DNA of 64,000 bases from the NCBI GenBank assembly GCA_900708905.1, contig CAADRB010000019.1, positions 2,329,173 to 2,393,172 on the forward strand. The letters are read 5' to 3'. Position 1 is the stretch's first letter. Every line of letters starts with the position of its first letter. The position numbers and the translations under genes are program-made. The notes beneath the pieces were generated by a model, which saw only the letters and a list, made by a program, of their open reading frames with translations, did no database searches and was not told the origin of the DNA. Shown piece after piece: positions 49,067 to 61,300 of the stretch. Source of the DNA: Hymenolepis diminuta. Lineage: Eukaryota > Platyhelminthes > Cestoda > Cyclophyllidea > Hymenolepididae.

Positions 49067-51660
49067 AATTGTCAGCAAAAAAGTTCCTAAAGTTAGAATT
49101 CGGAAGAGAGCTTGAACACGTTAGTCCTGTAAATATAAATGGTGATTGTGTTTCAAATAGTTTGTAAAGATAGCTCGTGAACAGAGAAGGGGTTTTCCAG
49201 GAAATATTCTACATCGTATGATTAAGGCAAAGTATAAAACTTATCAATCTGAGAGGCCGCTACAAATAAAATGAGTCACGCTTCTGAATAATTTGATGTA
49301 CTTGGAATTATTGAAAAAGATCAGTTTCAAAAGCGATTCAAACTGAATCATAATCATGCTCAAGTCCCTTAGATGAAATTTGACATTAAGGAAGAAGATT
49401 GAGGATTCAGTTATCTCAGGGTGCATACTTCTTACAGAAAATGATTTTCGATTAATACCAATTTCGTTTTGTAAAGAAGTTTCCGATTCCCTAGTAGGGT
49501 CAAGAAAAGCAGATTTCACCCAAGAGAACCAGCTTGTTTACATTATCAGATACAGACAACACGTTCGGCAGTCGCAATGTTTATAACGGCGACTACAAAC
49601 TTAAACTTATGTCATCTATCTGCGTCAACTAAAGACTAGGCCTTACCATAAGGATAATCGCGATAATTGCAAATGAGCTTTACAGGAGTTACAAAATGAT
49701 GCTAATTGAATAAGTAACGAACCATACGAAATAAATCCCAGCGGACAAGCTCGAGATTGTTTAATAATGGAATGTATTACCGATATCGAAGGCCAGAAAG
49801 CCGCTAAATGTAAGTGGTTACATTAGAATGCCTGTCAGTAGAAACAGTCGCATATGCACACCCACTCCATGTCAATAATGCATATTTTCACTCTCACATT
49901 ATTTCTTTGTTTGCAACTGCGACACTCCAGCCTATCATTCAACTACGTAATGAAGTAATAGATATATTGCACTTCGTAAATTCAATGACATGCTTAGCAT
50001 GCATAACCAATTGCACTGCAGTAGCCTTATTCCAGAATCTGCGTTTAACTGTTTATTATTATTACCCACAGTAATACAGCAAAATTTTACCGTTTTCAAT
50101 TGCGAGAAATAAATGAATTGGTTAACAGAGAGTCTAATAAACGATCAAGGGGGAGGGAAGGGATCGAAATTATGTTGAGAGTAAAGTCAAAATATCAAAG
50201 AGTTTTGCATCATTTGCTTTTTTGGATTAGGGCTGGACAGTATTTACTTAATGAGTAGCTCAAGTTACGAAATTTATATTTCATAAATTAGATTAGAGTA
50301 ACTCCTTGTCTACGGTGTTCAGTGTTTTTCGATCGTTTTTGATCATGATGGTCAGTCTCGCTACTTCAGATCATTTTTACTTCTAAAAGTTAAGAAGACG
50401 AAATGACCATACTTTATATTCGGTAACTTGCAGTCTTTACATTGCAGAGATGAGATAAATAAACATTTTAAGCAAGCATAATTCTTTAAGCTGTATTCAC
50501 CGAACTGTTATCAGAACTGGCCTATCCACGATTACATAGTAATTTTGCAGTTTTCTGCGTTCTGCTTATGACCCATTCCAGGTCCGTCAAGGCATTTACC
50601 GATTTTCTTCCTCTATTTCCTTCGCTTTTTTTAATTTTTCACTCAAAACATAAATATTCTTTGGAATTCGTGAAGCTGGTTTTCTTTCTAGTAGGGTTAC
50701 TTTGTCTCCTTGCTTTTAATAAATTCTTTGATGTTGAATAAACGATCTCTCTAACTTCAAGAAATGCGTTTACTTGCTTAGACATACCGCCAATATCTCA
50801 AAATCTTCCTTTATTGTTAACTAGTCAGTGAAGACAATAACTAAAACCACATAATTAATAAAAGCTGAGTCACGTGTCTACACACAACCTAATCAATACA
50901 TATAAATTATTATTAGCGTCTCAGACAGTGGGGTCGAAAGAGCTAAGTTCAAATTGATAGCCCTGAATGAAAGCCATAGAAACAAATGCATGAACTTCTG
51001 CTCTTAAACTTAATCATACCTTAGTTTCATTATAAAATTACCCTAATTTGCCATTATTGATCTAAAATTAGGCATGGGGCTAAATTTGCGGATTTATGAT
51101 GATCGACGACTCCATGGTATCCTCCCCGCAAGGCCATTGATATTAATCCTAATAGTTAAAACAGATGCCCCCGGATGTTCCAAAGACTCTGTGGTAGGAT
51201 CTGTTAAGGATGTCTTGAATTTTCAATTATCATATAAAATTACATTCACACGAATGCAGTATGGTTAGGTTCACCATAATTACTTCGAGTCAAAACACCT
51301 GATCGATTTTATTGGTCCATTTTTTGCTAATAATCTTCACCATTGAGTGTTTGAAAAGCATAAGTATTTAGAATTGAACTTTAATACTTCTTGCTGCAGA
51401 TTCAAAAAGGGAATTAGGGGCGTTTAGAACCCTCTTGAAGAGAGAAAGACCGATTACAGTTGATTATTGTAGTTACCACTCTAGCAACAACCACCCTTCA
51501 TTGTGTAAATGATATTAACAGAAGAGCTAGTGCGTCTTTACTCAAGATCCCCTACTTATTCTGTGTAAACTACACTTATTCAGAACAGAATGTAACGGGA
51601 TGGATGCACAAATGCAGTCACACCCCTAGGTAAGTAAACCATATAAGATCCACCGGAATC
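49067..51660. other. Intergenic DNA with repeat fragments
   Basis: No gene supported. A 45-bp block at 49232-49276 matches 34527-34570. Other open stretches (for example 49814-50074, plus) show no motif. Confidence 0.4.
49232..49276 (+). repeat. Short dispersed repeat, copy 2
   Basis: Matches 34527-34570 (CTGAGAGGCCGCTACAAATA here) in the same orientation. Source element unknown. Confidence 0.55.
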
Positions 51661-52047
51661 TGACAGGAGAACCAAGGTCAATTCCAAGAGACGTTTATTA
51701 AACACCAAGGATATAACAAGTTGGGGTTGGGAAAAGTCCGATTTAATGGCAGAGGGGCAGATGTTGGTGAGCTGGAGAGTAACGTTGGGAATCGCGGGCC
51801 GAGCGCAGTCACGTGTAGGCCGGAGGGTGGTATTCTGGCCCTTTCACCTATTCGGGCTTTTTCTCCTTCTCTTTCCCGGAAGGGGTCGCAGTGGTTGGCT
51901 CTTCCACGTCGGCCCTCATTGGTTCTCTCCATGGGGTGGCTTGTGATTTATGGTATGAAAAGAAAAAGAGAAATGATTGGTTAGTTTAAACTCTAGTTTC
52001 GGTTTCGTCGCCATTAATGGCGGCGCCCTATACCTTGTGTCTTACAC
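51661..52047 (-). repeat. GC-rich island, candidate LTR
   Basis: About 390 bp far richer in GC and CpG than the surrounding DNA. It begins TGACAGG and ends CTTACA, so it has TG...CA ends. On the minus strand it contains an AATAAA (in GTTTAATAAACGTC, near 51691) close to the end, as expected of an LTR R region. It also contains a palindromic GCGCCGCCATTAATGGCG stretch near 52010-52027. No matching second copy or target-site duplication is visible here. A promoter CpG island is the alternative, but no gene starts nearby. Confidence 0.35.
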
Positions 52048-52210
52048 CAAGAAAATAACAATGTAAGCCAACAAGAAAGTCGCTATTGAGGAATTGGAAG
52101 TAGGCTAAGCTAGAAACCTGACATGCCAGCTAGTCAGTACACAAGTACTTGCTAGTATGCAAACGATCATGGTCGTATATTGAGACTGAAGGATGAACCC
52201 CTTCTCACCG

Positions 52211-52316
52211 AAATATTTTTCTATATTATCCCTATTCCNNNNNNNNNNNNNNNNNNNNNNNNNNNNNNNNNNNNNNNNNNNNNNNNNNAAATATTTTTCT
52301 ATATTATCCCTATTCC
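52211..52316. other. Assembly gap (50 N) flanked by identical 28-bp sequences
   Basis: Positions 52239-52288 are N. The 28 bp before the gap (52211-52238) are identical to the 28 bp after it (52289-52316), starting AAATATTTTTC. This looks like two contigs whose ends overlap but were not merged, or a tandem repeat that broke the assembly. Confidence 0.9.
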
Positions 52317-55300
52317 TCATCAAACTTAACTATCTTGTCCTACAATTATGTCCGTATGTTCTTACCCTTTCCTGTTATCCACTGCACTCCAACAAACACC
52401 GTGTGTCCTCAACTGGCCTACTTTTCATCGATCGAAAAGGACATCGCTTAGTCAGCTTAGTTATCAATCAGTCCTGCCTGTACCGCCTGTCCTTCCCCCA
52501 CAATCGCACCGACCAATCAAAACACGCATACATAATATCTCTATGCATGTCCTCACTCAAAGCGTCGATAAAAAAGACCCAATTTCCTTGACACTCACAC
52601 ACAACGGTACTATCTGTTCAATAAATGCTAAACCCCCTGCTCTTCCAAGCCGCTACGTTCCTTTGAGACTTTGTACCGAATTTTGTTCAATACATCCTGT
52701 CTAACACAATCCTTGGTGTCCTTTTCCTTCATCTGCTGTTAACCCTTAGCCGCTACAAGACAATGAGGTTAGCACTTGTGATATACTCAACCACAATTCC
52801 ACTGTAGCAAGGTGATTGCATCCTCTAATTCTTGTAACCTTTGATATTTCTCTTTTAGTTTTTATTCAATCTAACTTGCCTTGTCTCTAGCAAATCCTTG
52901 TTAAAAGAAAAAAGAATGAATTGCGAGAAAAATGAGCCATAATAGATATATATTTAATGATCAGAGTGACACTTCTTGTAGGCCTTCCTGAATAAATTGT
53001 AGTAATATTCGAGTTTCACAATTGAAATTAAATTTTTAAAACAACTCACCTTCAAAGAGATTGTGAAATATTATTAACGACTAATAATCACTCATAATAA
53101 AGATTACAAATCGGACATTAACACTTGTCATGTAATTCTCGGTGAAGTATAAATTTCTCATAATTGGATATCGAAACAAGTTATTAAGTTCTCTTTCGAG
53201 AAGTAGCGATGTCGTCTCAACATACATAACCGAATTTGAGGTGGTAATCGGGAGATAATCCGTTTTATAAAAATGGCCTTGAAATTAGTTTTAAGTAGTG
53301 AGTTTGAAAAACAAAAAGTAACGCCAATAAATATATTCTCCTCCTCACAGACATTTTAAACCGATCATAAGTGAACATTTTTAATAGATAAGTTTTAGTG
53401 AGATTACCCTCCAGTATCCGTCCGCTAGAGCTAAGCCATTAGAGAGCGAATGCTACTAACAAACTTAGAACAATCTAGAGCAGGTTTGCTAAATGCAAAG
53501 GTGAAAAATTATAATGTATTCAAAATAGGAGGACGATTATGATCAGTTTTGTGATGAAAAGTTACTCAAAAAAAGTTAAAATTTGATCATAATGTTTTCA
53601 ACATATCTTATGCAGCCTATGCCAAGTATCTTTCAAAACAAAGAAAAACAGTTTTTTTATAGTACTGTAGTGGAAAAAAGAGTTTGGATTCTTCCTCATG
53701 GGAAGTTAGAGTGAAGTGAGTTATGTGGGATGAAATGGGAACTTTGTACAAGTGATAGAAGGAAGTGTATTAAAGCGATGTAAGTAAAACATGATTTTTG
53801 TAACGCATTGGGAACTACGTAAAAAACTTCCGAAGATCTTAGAATATTTTTGGTCTTGTTAGCACAGTTTTATAGTAATTTAATTACAGCTGATTAGACG
53901 AACAAATCAGAAACACTTGAGAACAGGGGGAGGTTAACCATCCTCACGTTGTCGTGGCTCAAACGGAATTTATCATATGGTTCGACATTGATAGTCCGGA
54001 TACCACAAGTCAAAATAGAACTAGTACAATAGCAGAACCTTTAGGTTATAAATGCACTCTCCTAATCTTGGGTAAAGTACGCATGTTCATTTGATCAAAA
54101 TATCGTATCGAAGGTATGATTTGGATGGGTGGTATAACTTGAAATTTTACTGTTACTATGAATATCTTGGGTGTAACAAGAGACAAAGGAGTCAGAAGGA
54201 GACTAGGTAGTAAGTTTTATTTATGAAATACATATCATAAAACAAGAACAGCCAGTTAGGATGACTACTAGGAGTTTGAATAACTTTTATATTAGTCATT
54301 AATTAATCCAAAAGTGTTTAGTACCACATAGGTCAGGTTATTTGGTCCATGGGAATGGGGACTAAACAACGATAGATAAGTCTGAAGTTCGGGTTAGGAT
54401 AGATTTAAGTTGAGATTCGTGGCTGCTATCTTTCAATGTAAGGTATAATTATTTTGCCACGATTTTTATTTGTTATATTGGCGATATATGAGAAAATAAG
54501 GCAAAATAATAGAAAATTCAAATAAATAGATTTTATTGAATGGAACTGGATACTACACAAACAACCATACACGAATCAATATTGAGGATAGATTGGAATT
54601 ACAGATCACTTCCATTCAGCCAACTGAGCGGGATGATCTGTTTACGTCGAAGCTTCGAAAACAAATACACCCACAAAGAAATTTCTGGAATATGACATCA
54701 GTATGTATCTTCATTTTAATTATCCCAGCAATCTACTAAAGAGAAATTTAGATCAACTTCATTCTGTTTGATCTCAATTTGTTTTTTAATCCGGGTTTTT
54801 GTACATTTTCAGAGAGTTTCAGGTTGTGCTGAAAGATTGTCCATATCCAAAATCTACCTAGTCACTCACTTTCTCACGTTATAAGCGTAATTAAAGGCAC
54901 TATGTAGTCATAAAACGAGGTAGTTTGGAAAGTACTTAGAGTTTGGGTTGTAAATTAATCTCCTTCGTTCCCGTTAATGCCAGTGACCTTGGATAACTTT
55001 TTTTTCGCTTGTCTTTCACATATTTACTAACATTGGGCAAGTGCACAACTGGGATCTAGGGCAATAGATGAAGTGAATTAAAATGGGAAATTTTAAGTCA
55101 TATTGCTAATCACGAGCTATATCTAAAAGGCAAAATCATTCTTTTCATATGAAGTTACGTTTTTTATTTGAGTAGTTAATATATTATATGTAAAATGCAA
55201 AGCAGCAATAATTTCGTCAGTAAGCTGCTTTAGAATATGAAACAAGTTAATATGGATACTCCTCCCCCCTCTCCCGAGAAAAGCTTATGATTTTCCTAAA

Positions 55301-58300
55301 GGATATCAGAAAACAACGCCTTTTCCGAGTGAGAAGACCAAGCATTTATTGGACAAGCGAGAATAAAATAAACGGAGAAAGAAGTAAAGTAAAGGAAAAG
55401 AAATTTGGTGGAAAGGATAAGGTGTCAATACTGGGCAAAAGCAATCAAAATTGTGAGAAACAGGCGAAATGAGGTTGATAAGGCTGCTGGCAGCTTTTGC
55501 ATCTTTTGTTCATTAATGAGCTACTGACACTTCAGGTAGAGGTATAAGTCAGTAGGTGCGCAATACATGGAGAGACCGAGTAGTTATATGAGTCAGTGAG
55601 CAAGGACTACAGTCTGGAGGAAATGTGCAGCGAATAGAAATTAATTTTACCCGTAAAGTATTCCATATAAGTCCGTCAGACAAATCTAATTATATAATTT
55701 AATAACAGTGAATCCATTAAGTTTATAAATAATGCCATGGATACAATTAGGGCAAAATGAAGTAAAAATTTTTGAAATTAAGATGCCTGTCCAAATTGAT
55801 AACTTTTGAGTACTTCAATACTCAAATATCAAGATTTGACTTATTTGCAGCTTTGACAGCTCTGGAAATTAAATTTGTGGAAACTCTTTTCAGTGACTAG
55901 TATTTTGCTTTCATTTTACATCTCAAAGAGCATTCTTGAGCTCTGAGAGATAATACAAAAATTGGCTTTCGAAAGCAAAAGAAATTGGAAAAATTATCGC
56001 ATTATGAATTTCTTTCTTGGTGAACCTTGAGCTAACGCTAGTGTCCGAGCGGTAGTCAGTACTACTCATTTTACCTGATAATTTGCTTTATATTGTCTTA
56101 GAAAAATCATCATTTATCATAAATTCTACCTTCTCTGACATGTTTCAAAGAGACATTCAGCAACGGTCATACCAGACCGAAGGCTAGAAGTTATAAGAAG
56201 GAAACTAAAAGAGCTAGTATTTTATTTCGACTCCAAGCTATTCTGCATGCTATAACCCTCGTGACTTCTGCCTACGACACCAGGATGGAGGGGAGACTAT
56301 TGATTTACCAACTAGTTGAAGACAAGCTGGGTTCTTAGCAGCAAACTTTGACGAGGGAAATGAGAGATTATTAAGGGATGAAGGGATCCTTAGATGCTAT
56401 TAATTAGTGGAGATTGGGTTCCAGATAGACAGTAAATGTGATGATTGGTATGGTTGCGTGGAATGCAGGGGACGATCACATGTAATATATAGTTCAGACA
56501 TAGATAAAGGGTAGGAACAGGATCGGCAAAGGCATTGGCCTTTCGGAGAATAGAGTTAAACATGACTTGGTAACCATTGTTAAAGCCCATTGCATATGTC
56601 TACAACTCAAAATACTACCAACCAGGATCTAGTAGATGGTCTATTGTTAGCGGAGTCCTAGGCAGATGTCCCGTGATAAAGACTCAAGAACCTGCAGTCA
56701 AATTAGTGTCTATCTACGTTGCGGAGATGATTATTTTGCTAGGAGAGGAATTTTAGAGTTCGAAAAAATTTTAGCACATTAAGCTTTTCCGACTAAGAAT
56801 TCGTATTCCGTCAATCTTCCCTTGACTGTCTTTAGTCACAATGGTTATCCATTGTAGTTGCACCGATCTGGCATGACAGATGATCGCTTTGAGCTCTATG
56901 CCTCCAATATTTGATATTTTTGTTGGACTTAAAGGGGAAGAATGCTCTAAGATAATGCTTGTTTTGTCCCTTATTTAAAGGGAGAAATTTGTCAACCACC
57001 TCATTGCACTTAGTTCGTCCTGCTTATCAGAAATAGGGTTCCCCTAGCTCAATACCGACACTATTCTACGTTCCTCTTCATTCCTCAACGTTAGTCCAAT
57101 ACACCCGCGGTCCAGATCAACTCTCGATCATATGCTTTCGGGAAAAAGTCTTGCATCTTGTTAGCCTATTGGAATTGGATACCTCTAAGCCCAACATGGT
57201 TGAACTCTTAAAGAAGCTTAACTGGCGTGATTAGTACTACTCTACAAACAAGGCAAAAGTTAACTAAACCATCAGGCGCCTGACATAAGGTTATGTCACA
57301 ACTGGCACAGCGTAACTGTCCAAGGAATCTAATTTGCCCAATAAAGTATATTACGGCTATAATTATCCGTAGCTCATACGAAGGTTTTTCTGTGACTTTA
57401 TGAAGTACACCTGCTTATAGGAGATTTGATTACCTGGTTGGTCAGCAACATAAGCAGTGAAGAGACGTCACTCTCAGTTACAAGTGGGGAAGGAGCAGTA
57501 ATCGAGAAATCAAGTGCCTGGGTAACGAATTCTTTCACAGAATTTTATGAAATCTTGGATTCGAAAAGATTCAATCCTAATTCATATCGGGAGTCATGTT
57601 ACCAGTACAATAATGAACGGGGGATGAACACGCCAATAAACTGATCCCTCGTGCACTGCACACATGGTTTTCCAAAAAGTGTTAATTTATTATTGCGTCA
57701 TCTCTCCCTCAATGTCAATACTATATGAAATTTGAATGCTAGGAATTAGTTTTAATTCCATCTAAATTAACAATACTCTGTCCCTGTTACCTGTTGGCTA
57801 CATTTTCAAAACTCCTCCTTGAGTAGAAGTTACACTGATTTTAAATTACACAAATTCACAATAATGTTTACCTTCCTCTAATTCAAGCAAATCCAGTGAT
57901 ATGACAATCTACTAGCAAGACTTTGTAGACAGTCATTCACTGAGATGATGCCAGAAAGTGCATTTATTACGAGGAAAAATGATGTAAAGAGGACTTGACG
58001 AATAAAGATAGTAATAAGAACAATGTAGGAGACGGGATAGGTGGAAAGATAAGCTAGGGAAAATGAAAAAAAGAAGGGGCACAAAAGTTTTGGGCAGGAA
58101 GAGGTCAAAGACAGAGAGGAAAAAGGGAAGGTAAGAAGGCTAATTGTCATTCTCATGAATTTGGTAAACATTTTACATAGATGCGCATAGAGAGCCGAAC
58201 AGATAGTTCAGATTTTTTCGCAAATATTCTCCTTCTGAGAAGCCACATGGCTTGAGAAATAGTGTTTGCTTTTTATATAAATGCGTTCACAGCGGGGATT

Positions 58301-58332
58301 GGAGTTAACGATTAGAGAAATTCACTAATCTC
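52317..58332. other. Long intergenic region without supported gene
   Basis: Alternates AT-rich DNA with GC-balanced patches (52320-52760, 53930-54080, 56200-57400) that look like old transposon sequence, but no protein motif, TIR pair or LTR pair was recognised. A purine-rich block at 55330-55440 loosely resembles 33610-33730. Confidence 0.4.
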
Positions 58333-61300
58333 TCATTTTTCATGGACTACATTCATCCGCGCTCGCCACCGTTGACTTTGCTTCACTACTTCTCTTGCCA
58401 CTTGCCGTCGGTCTATTTTGATATGGAGAATCTGTAAGGCAACAGTATGGTATATACAATTCAACTACTTATGACGATTTAAGTAGCGAGGTTACTTACA
58501 TCGTGTACAAGTTCTTCAGGATTGTCTAGTTGGGCAGGGATGGTCTGAGCTTGCATGAGGATTTCATCAACTCCCCCGCACTGTTTACGGAAGGTTGAAC
58601 TATTAAAACACCGGTAAAGTAGTAGTAGACCGACTTTGAAGATTATGATTTTGCCTAAAATCAATGTAATAAAAGGATGTGAGATAATGCCATTCAACAT
58701 AGAATCAACAATCTAAGATACGACAAGAACATCACTTCATTTCCCCCATAGCGTCTGCCTCTTAATTAAGTAGAATTTGGGGATTAACAATAGTCGTAGA
58801 TTTGAAATTTCTAAGTAGGTCATCTTAAAGTTCAAATATACATAATCAAATGCGGTATGTACGAAAGATTTTCATTCCTAACTGCTTGTAAGAGACTGGG
58901 GTCTAGGTAATTAGGAGAGAAATTAGCATTAAGGTTTATTGAATTGATAAAACAATACCAAAAGTAAATAAAATAATACAACTTAGGCTACGTTAAAATA
59001 TATTGATATGCAAGTGGTCAATAAGCTCTAGATATTTCAAACTTTAATTCAATCAAAAATTTAAGAACATCCTGAAGTTTAAAATTTTGAGACAAGTGAA
59101 AAGTGTATTATTGGAACCCAGATCGTATTTGATATTCCATCTTAATTCAATACTTCTACTGGACCACTCATTCCATGTTAGATCATTTTACCGTTCGACC
59201 TATTCCGACGCTTTTCCACGATTAAAACTTTTGTTTTTGCGCTATCGTGGGTAATAAGAGAGAGGAGATATAACACCAAGAGAAAGTTTATGCCCCAGTT
59301 CAAACCCAAAAAAAATAAATGGTAAATAAAATTTATGTATTATCGCTACTGCAGTGATACAAAGTGAAATAAAAGGATTTGCTGATTACGTCAAAGACGT
59401 AGAACTACGAGTGAGTTACAAAAAAAAAGTAAGGCTGCAAACAGAGTACTGAAGAATACTAGTGTGACACAGAAGATGCCATTAGTTTCTGATATGTAGA
59501 TAGTTGAATTTATCCATGTATATTAAATATGTGCGTTACCATAATTGGATACAAAAAAATCTGATCATTTAAGCGCTCGTTAATTGCGACCACGTAACGA
59601 AAAAATTAGTGAATTGAGGGGTAGATATTTGTGGTTGTCCCGATTTTGTAAAAAGACAGCACAGTAAGAATGACATTTGTCAAGGTTTAAGCAGTTTAAG
59701 ATTGATGGTCTCTCTAATAAATGGACGTGCCCTTGATCACCATTTCAACTTTATCAGTTACCTAAAATACACTTATTGGCACATACCTCTGGTACTAGCA
59801 ATAGCGAATTGAAGCTTTATCATATAAAAACAATGCGAATGCAAAGTATAAAAATGGAATTTTTTCGCCCTGCAAGGAAACACTTCGTGACTAAATTGAA
59901 ATGAATTTGTTGAGTCAAGATGAAATAAATAGGCATACCTTCACAGAAGAACATATCGAGAACTCGAAGAGCGGAGCACCAAGGAAGAGTACGAGTGTAG
60001 ACACACATGAACCATTCCACCACCAGCATAATCGGCTCGGCGCCATGTTTCATCTATGTAAATGGGGAAATAAAGGATATAATAAACATACTACTTAATA
60101 GATAAGAATGTTTTTAAGTAGCTATCAACTTATGGGTTTAAAAATAAAGGCAAGCAACAGCTATAATTATTTCCTCTTTAAGAGAATGCCTTCTAAATAC
60201 ACACTACTGGTAGAAAGATACGTGCTATAGATGGAAAGTGTATTAATCTAACGAGGTCCATTTTCGGCTAGGAATAATCAAAACAAGTATTTGACCGGCA
60301 TCTACTTGGTTCCAATACATAAAAGAATCCGCGAAATGTCGATATGTACTGAATAAAACCAAGTAAATTTCGAAGGTCACCAAATATTTCCATGTATCTT
60401 AAATCGATCAAATAACAAGATATATAGGTGCACATACCAAATTGATACACTTCAATCGAACTTACCAAAAACTTGTAGATATGAGGAAAGAGCCGTTTAA
60501 GAAGTCCATATAGAATCTGACCATCGATTTGAATGAGTTCCTACGAGAAAAAAGTCAAATTAAATACTATGGCGTCTACGTTTCGATTTGCTCAAAAATG
60601 CTCACCGGTGGTTGGATAAAAGACGTTGATTAGACACTAGGGACTAAACTAGGCAAGAAGAATTAGTCTGTTTAATCTGCCTGAGGCTTTTAACTGAATG
60701 GTTTATTCCAGGAGGAAATAAGTCTTAATTTGTCAAACAAATGAAAATTGAATAGCATCGGTAAACACATCAAAAGAGATCAGTGCGTATCGACTTGGGG
60801 ATTGCGAATGAACACATCCAGTGATATAAGGTGGTCTAAAGTCGTGTAGTAAATATACTTCCCACCTACACTTAGTTCTTATGCTCATTCGCTAACCTAT
60901 TTAATCCAACTTTCTACTCCGTTCTGCAAATGGCCCATTTCTAGGCCTTTAAAATGTTAACCTATTTTCCCATGTGATCAAATGCTTGTTGTGTTTACCT
61001 CTATTTTGCTAATTATCAGGTTGTAACAGAGACTCTGTCCATTTTTTAAAATTTGAATTAAAGTGAAAATTTTGTCAAAAAATACGTTTATTTAGTATTC
61101 AACATAGTCACCATTTTTATTAATACATCTTCCCATCTTGCCATAAGCTTTCTCATTCCTTCTTCATAGAATTTAGTCAGTTTGGACTCAAAAAAGAAAA
61201 CTAGCTTCATTTCGACCTCTTCTCTTGAAGTAAGCCTTTGTCCCATTAAATGATTCTGTAAGCTCCTGAAAGATGAAAATTGGTTGGTGCAAGATCGGGA

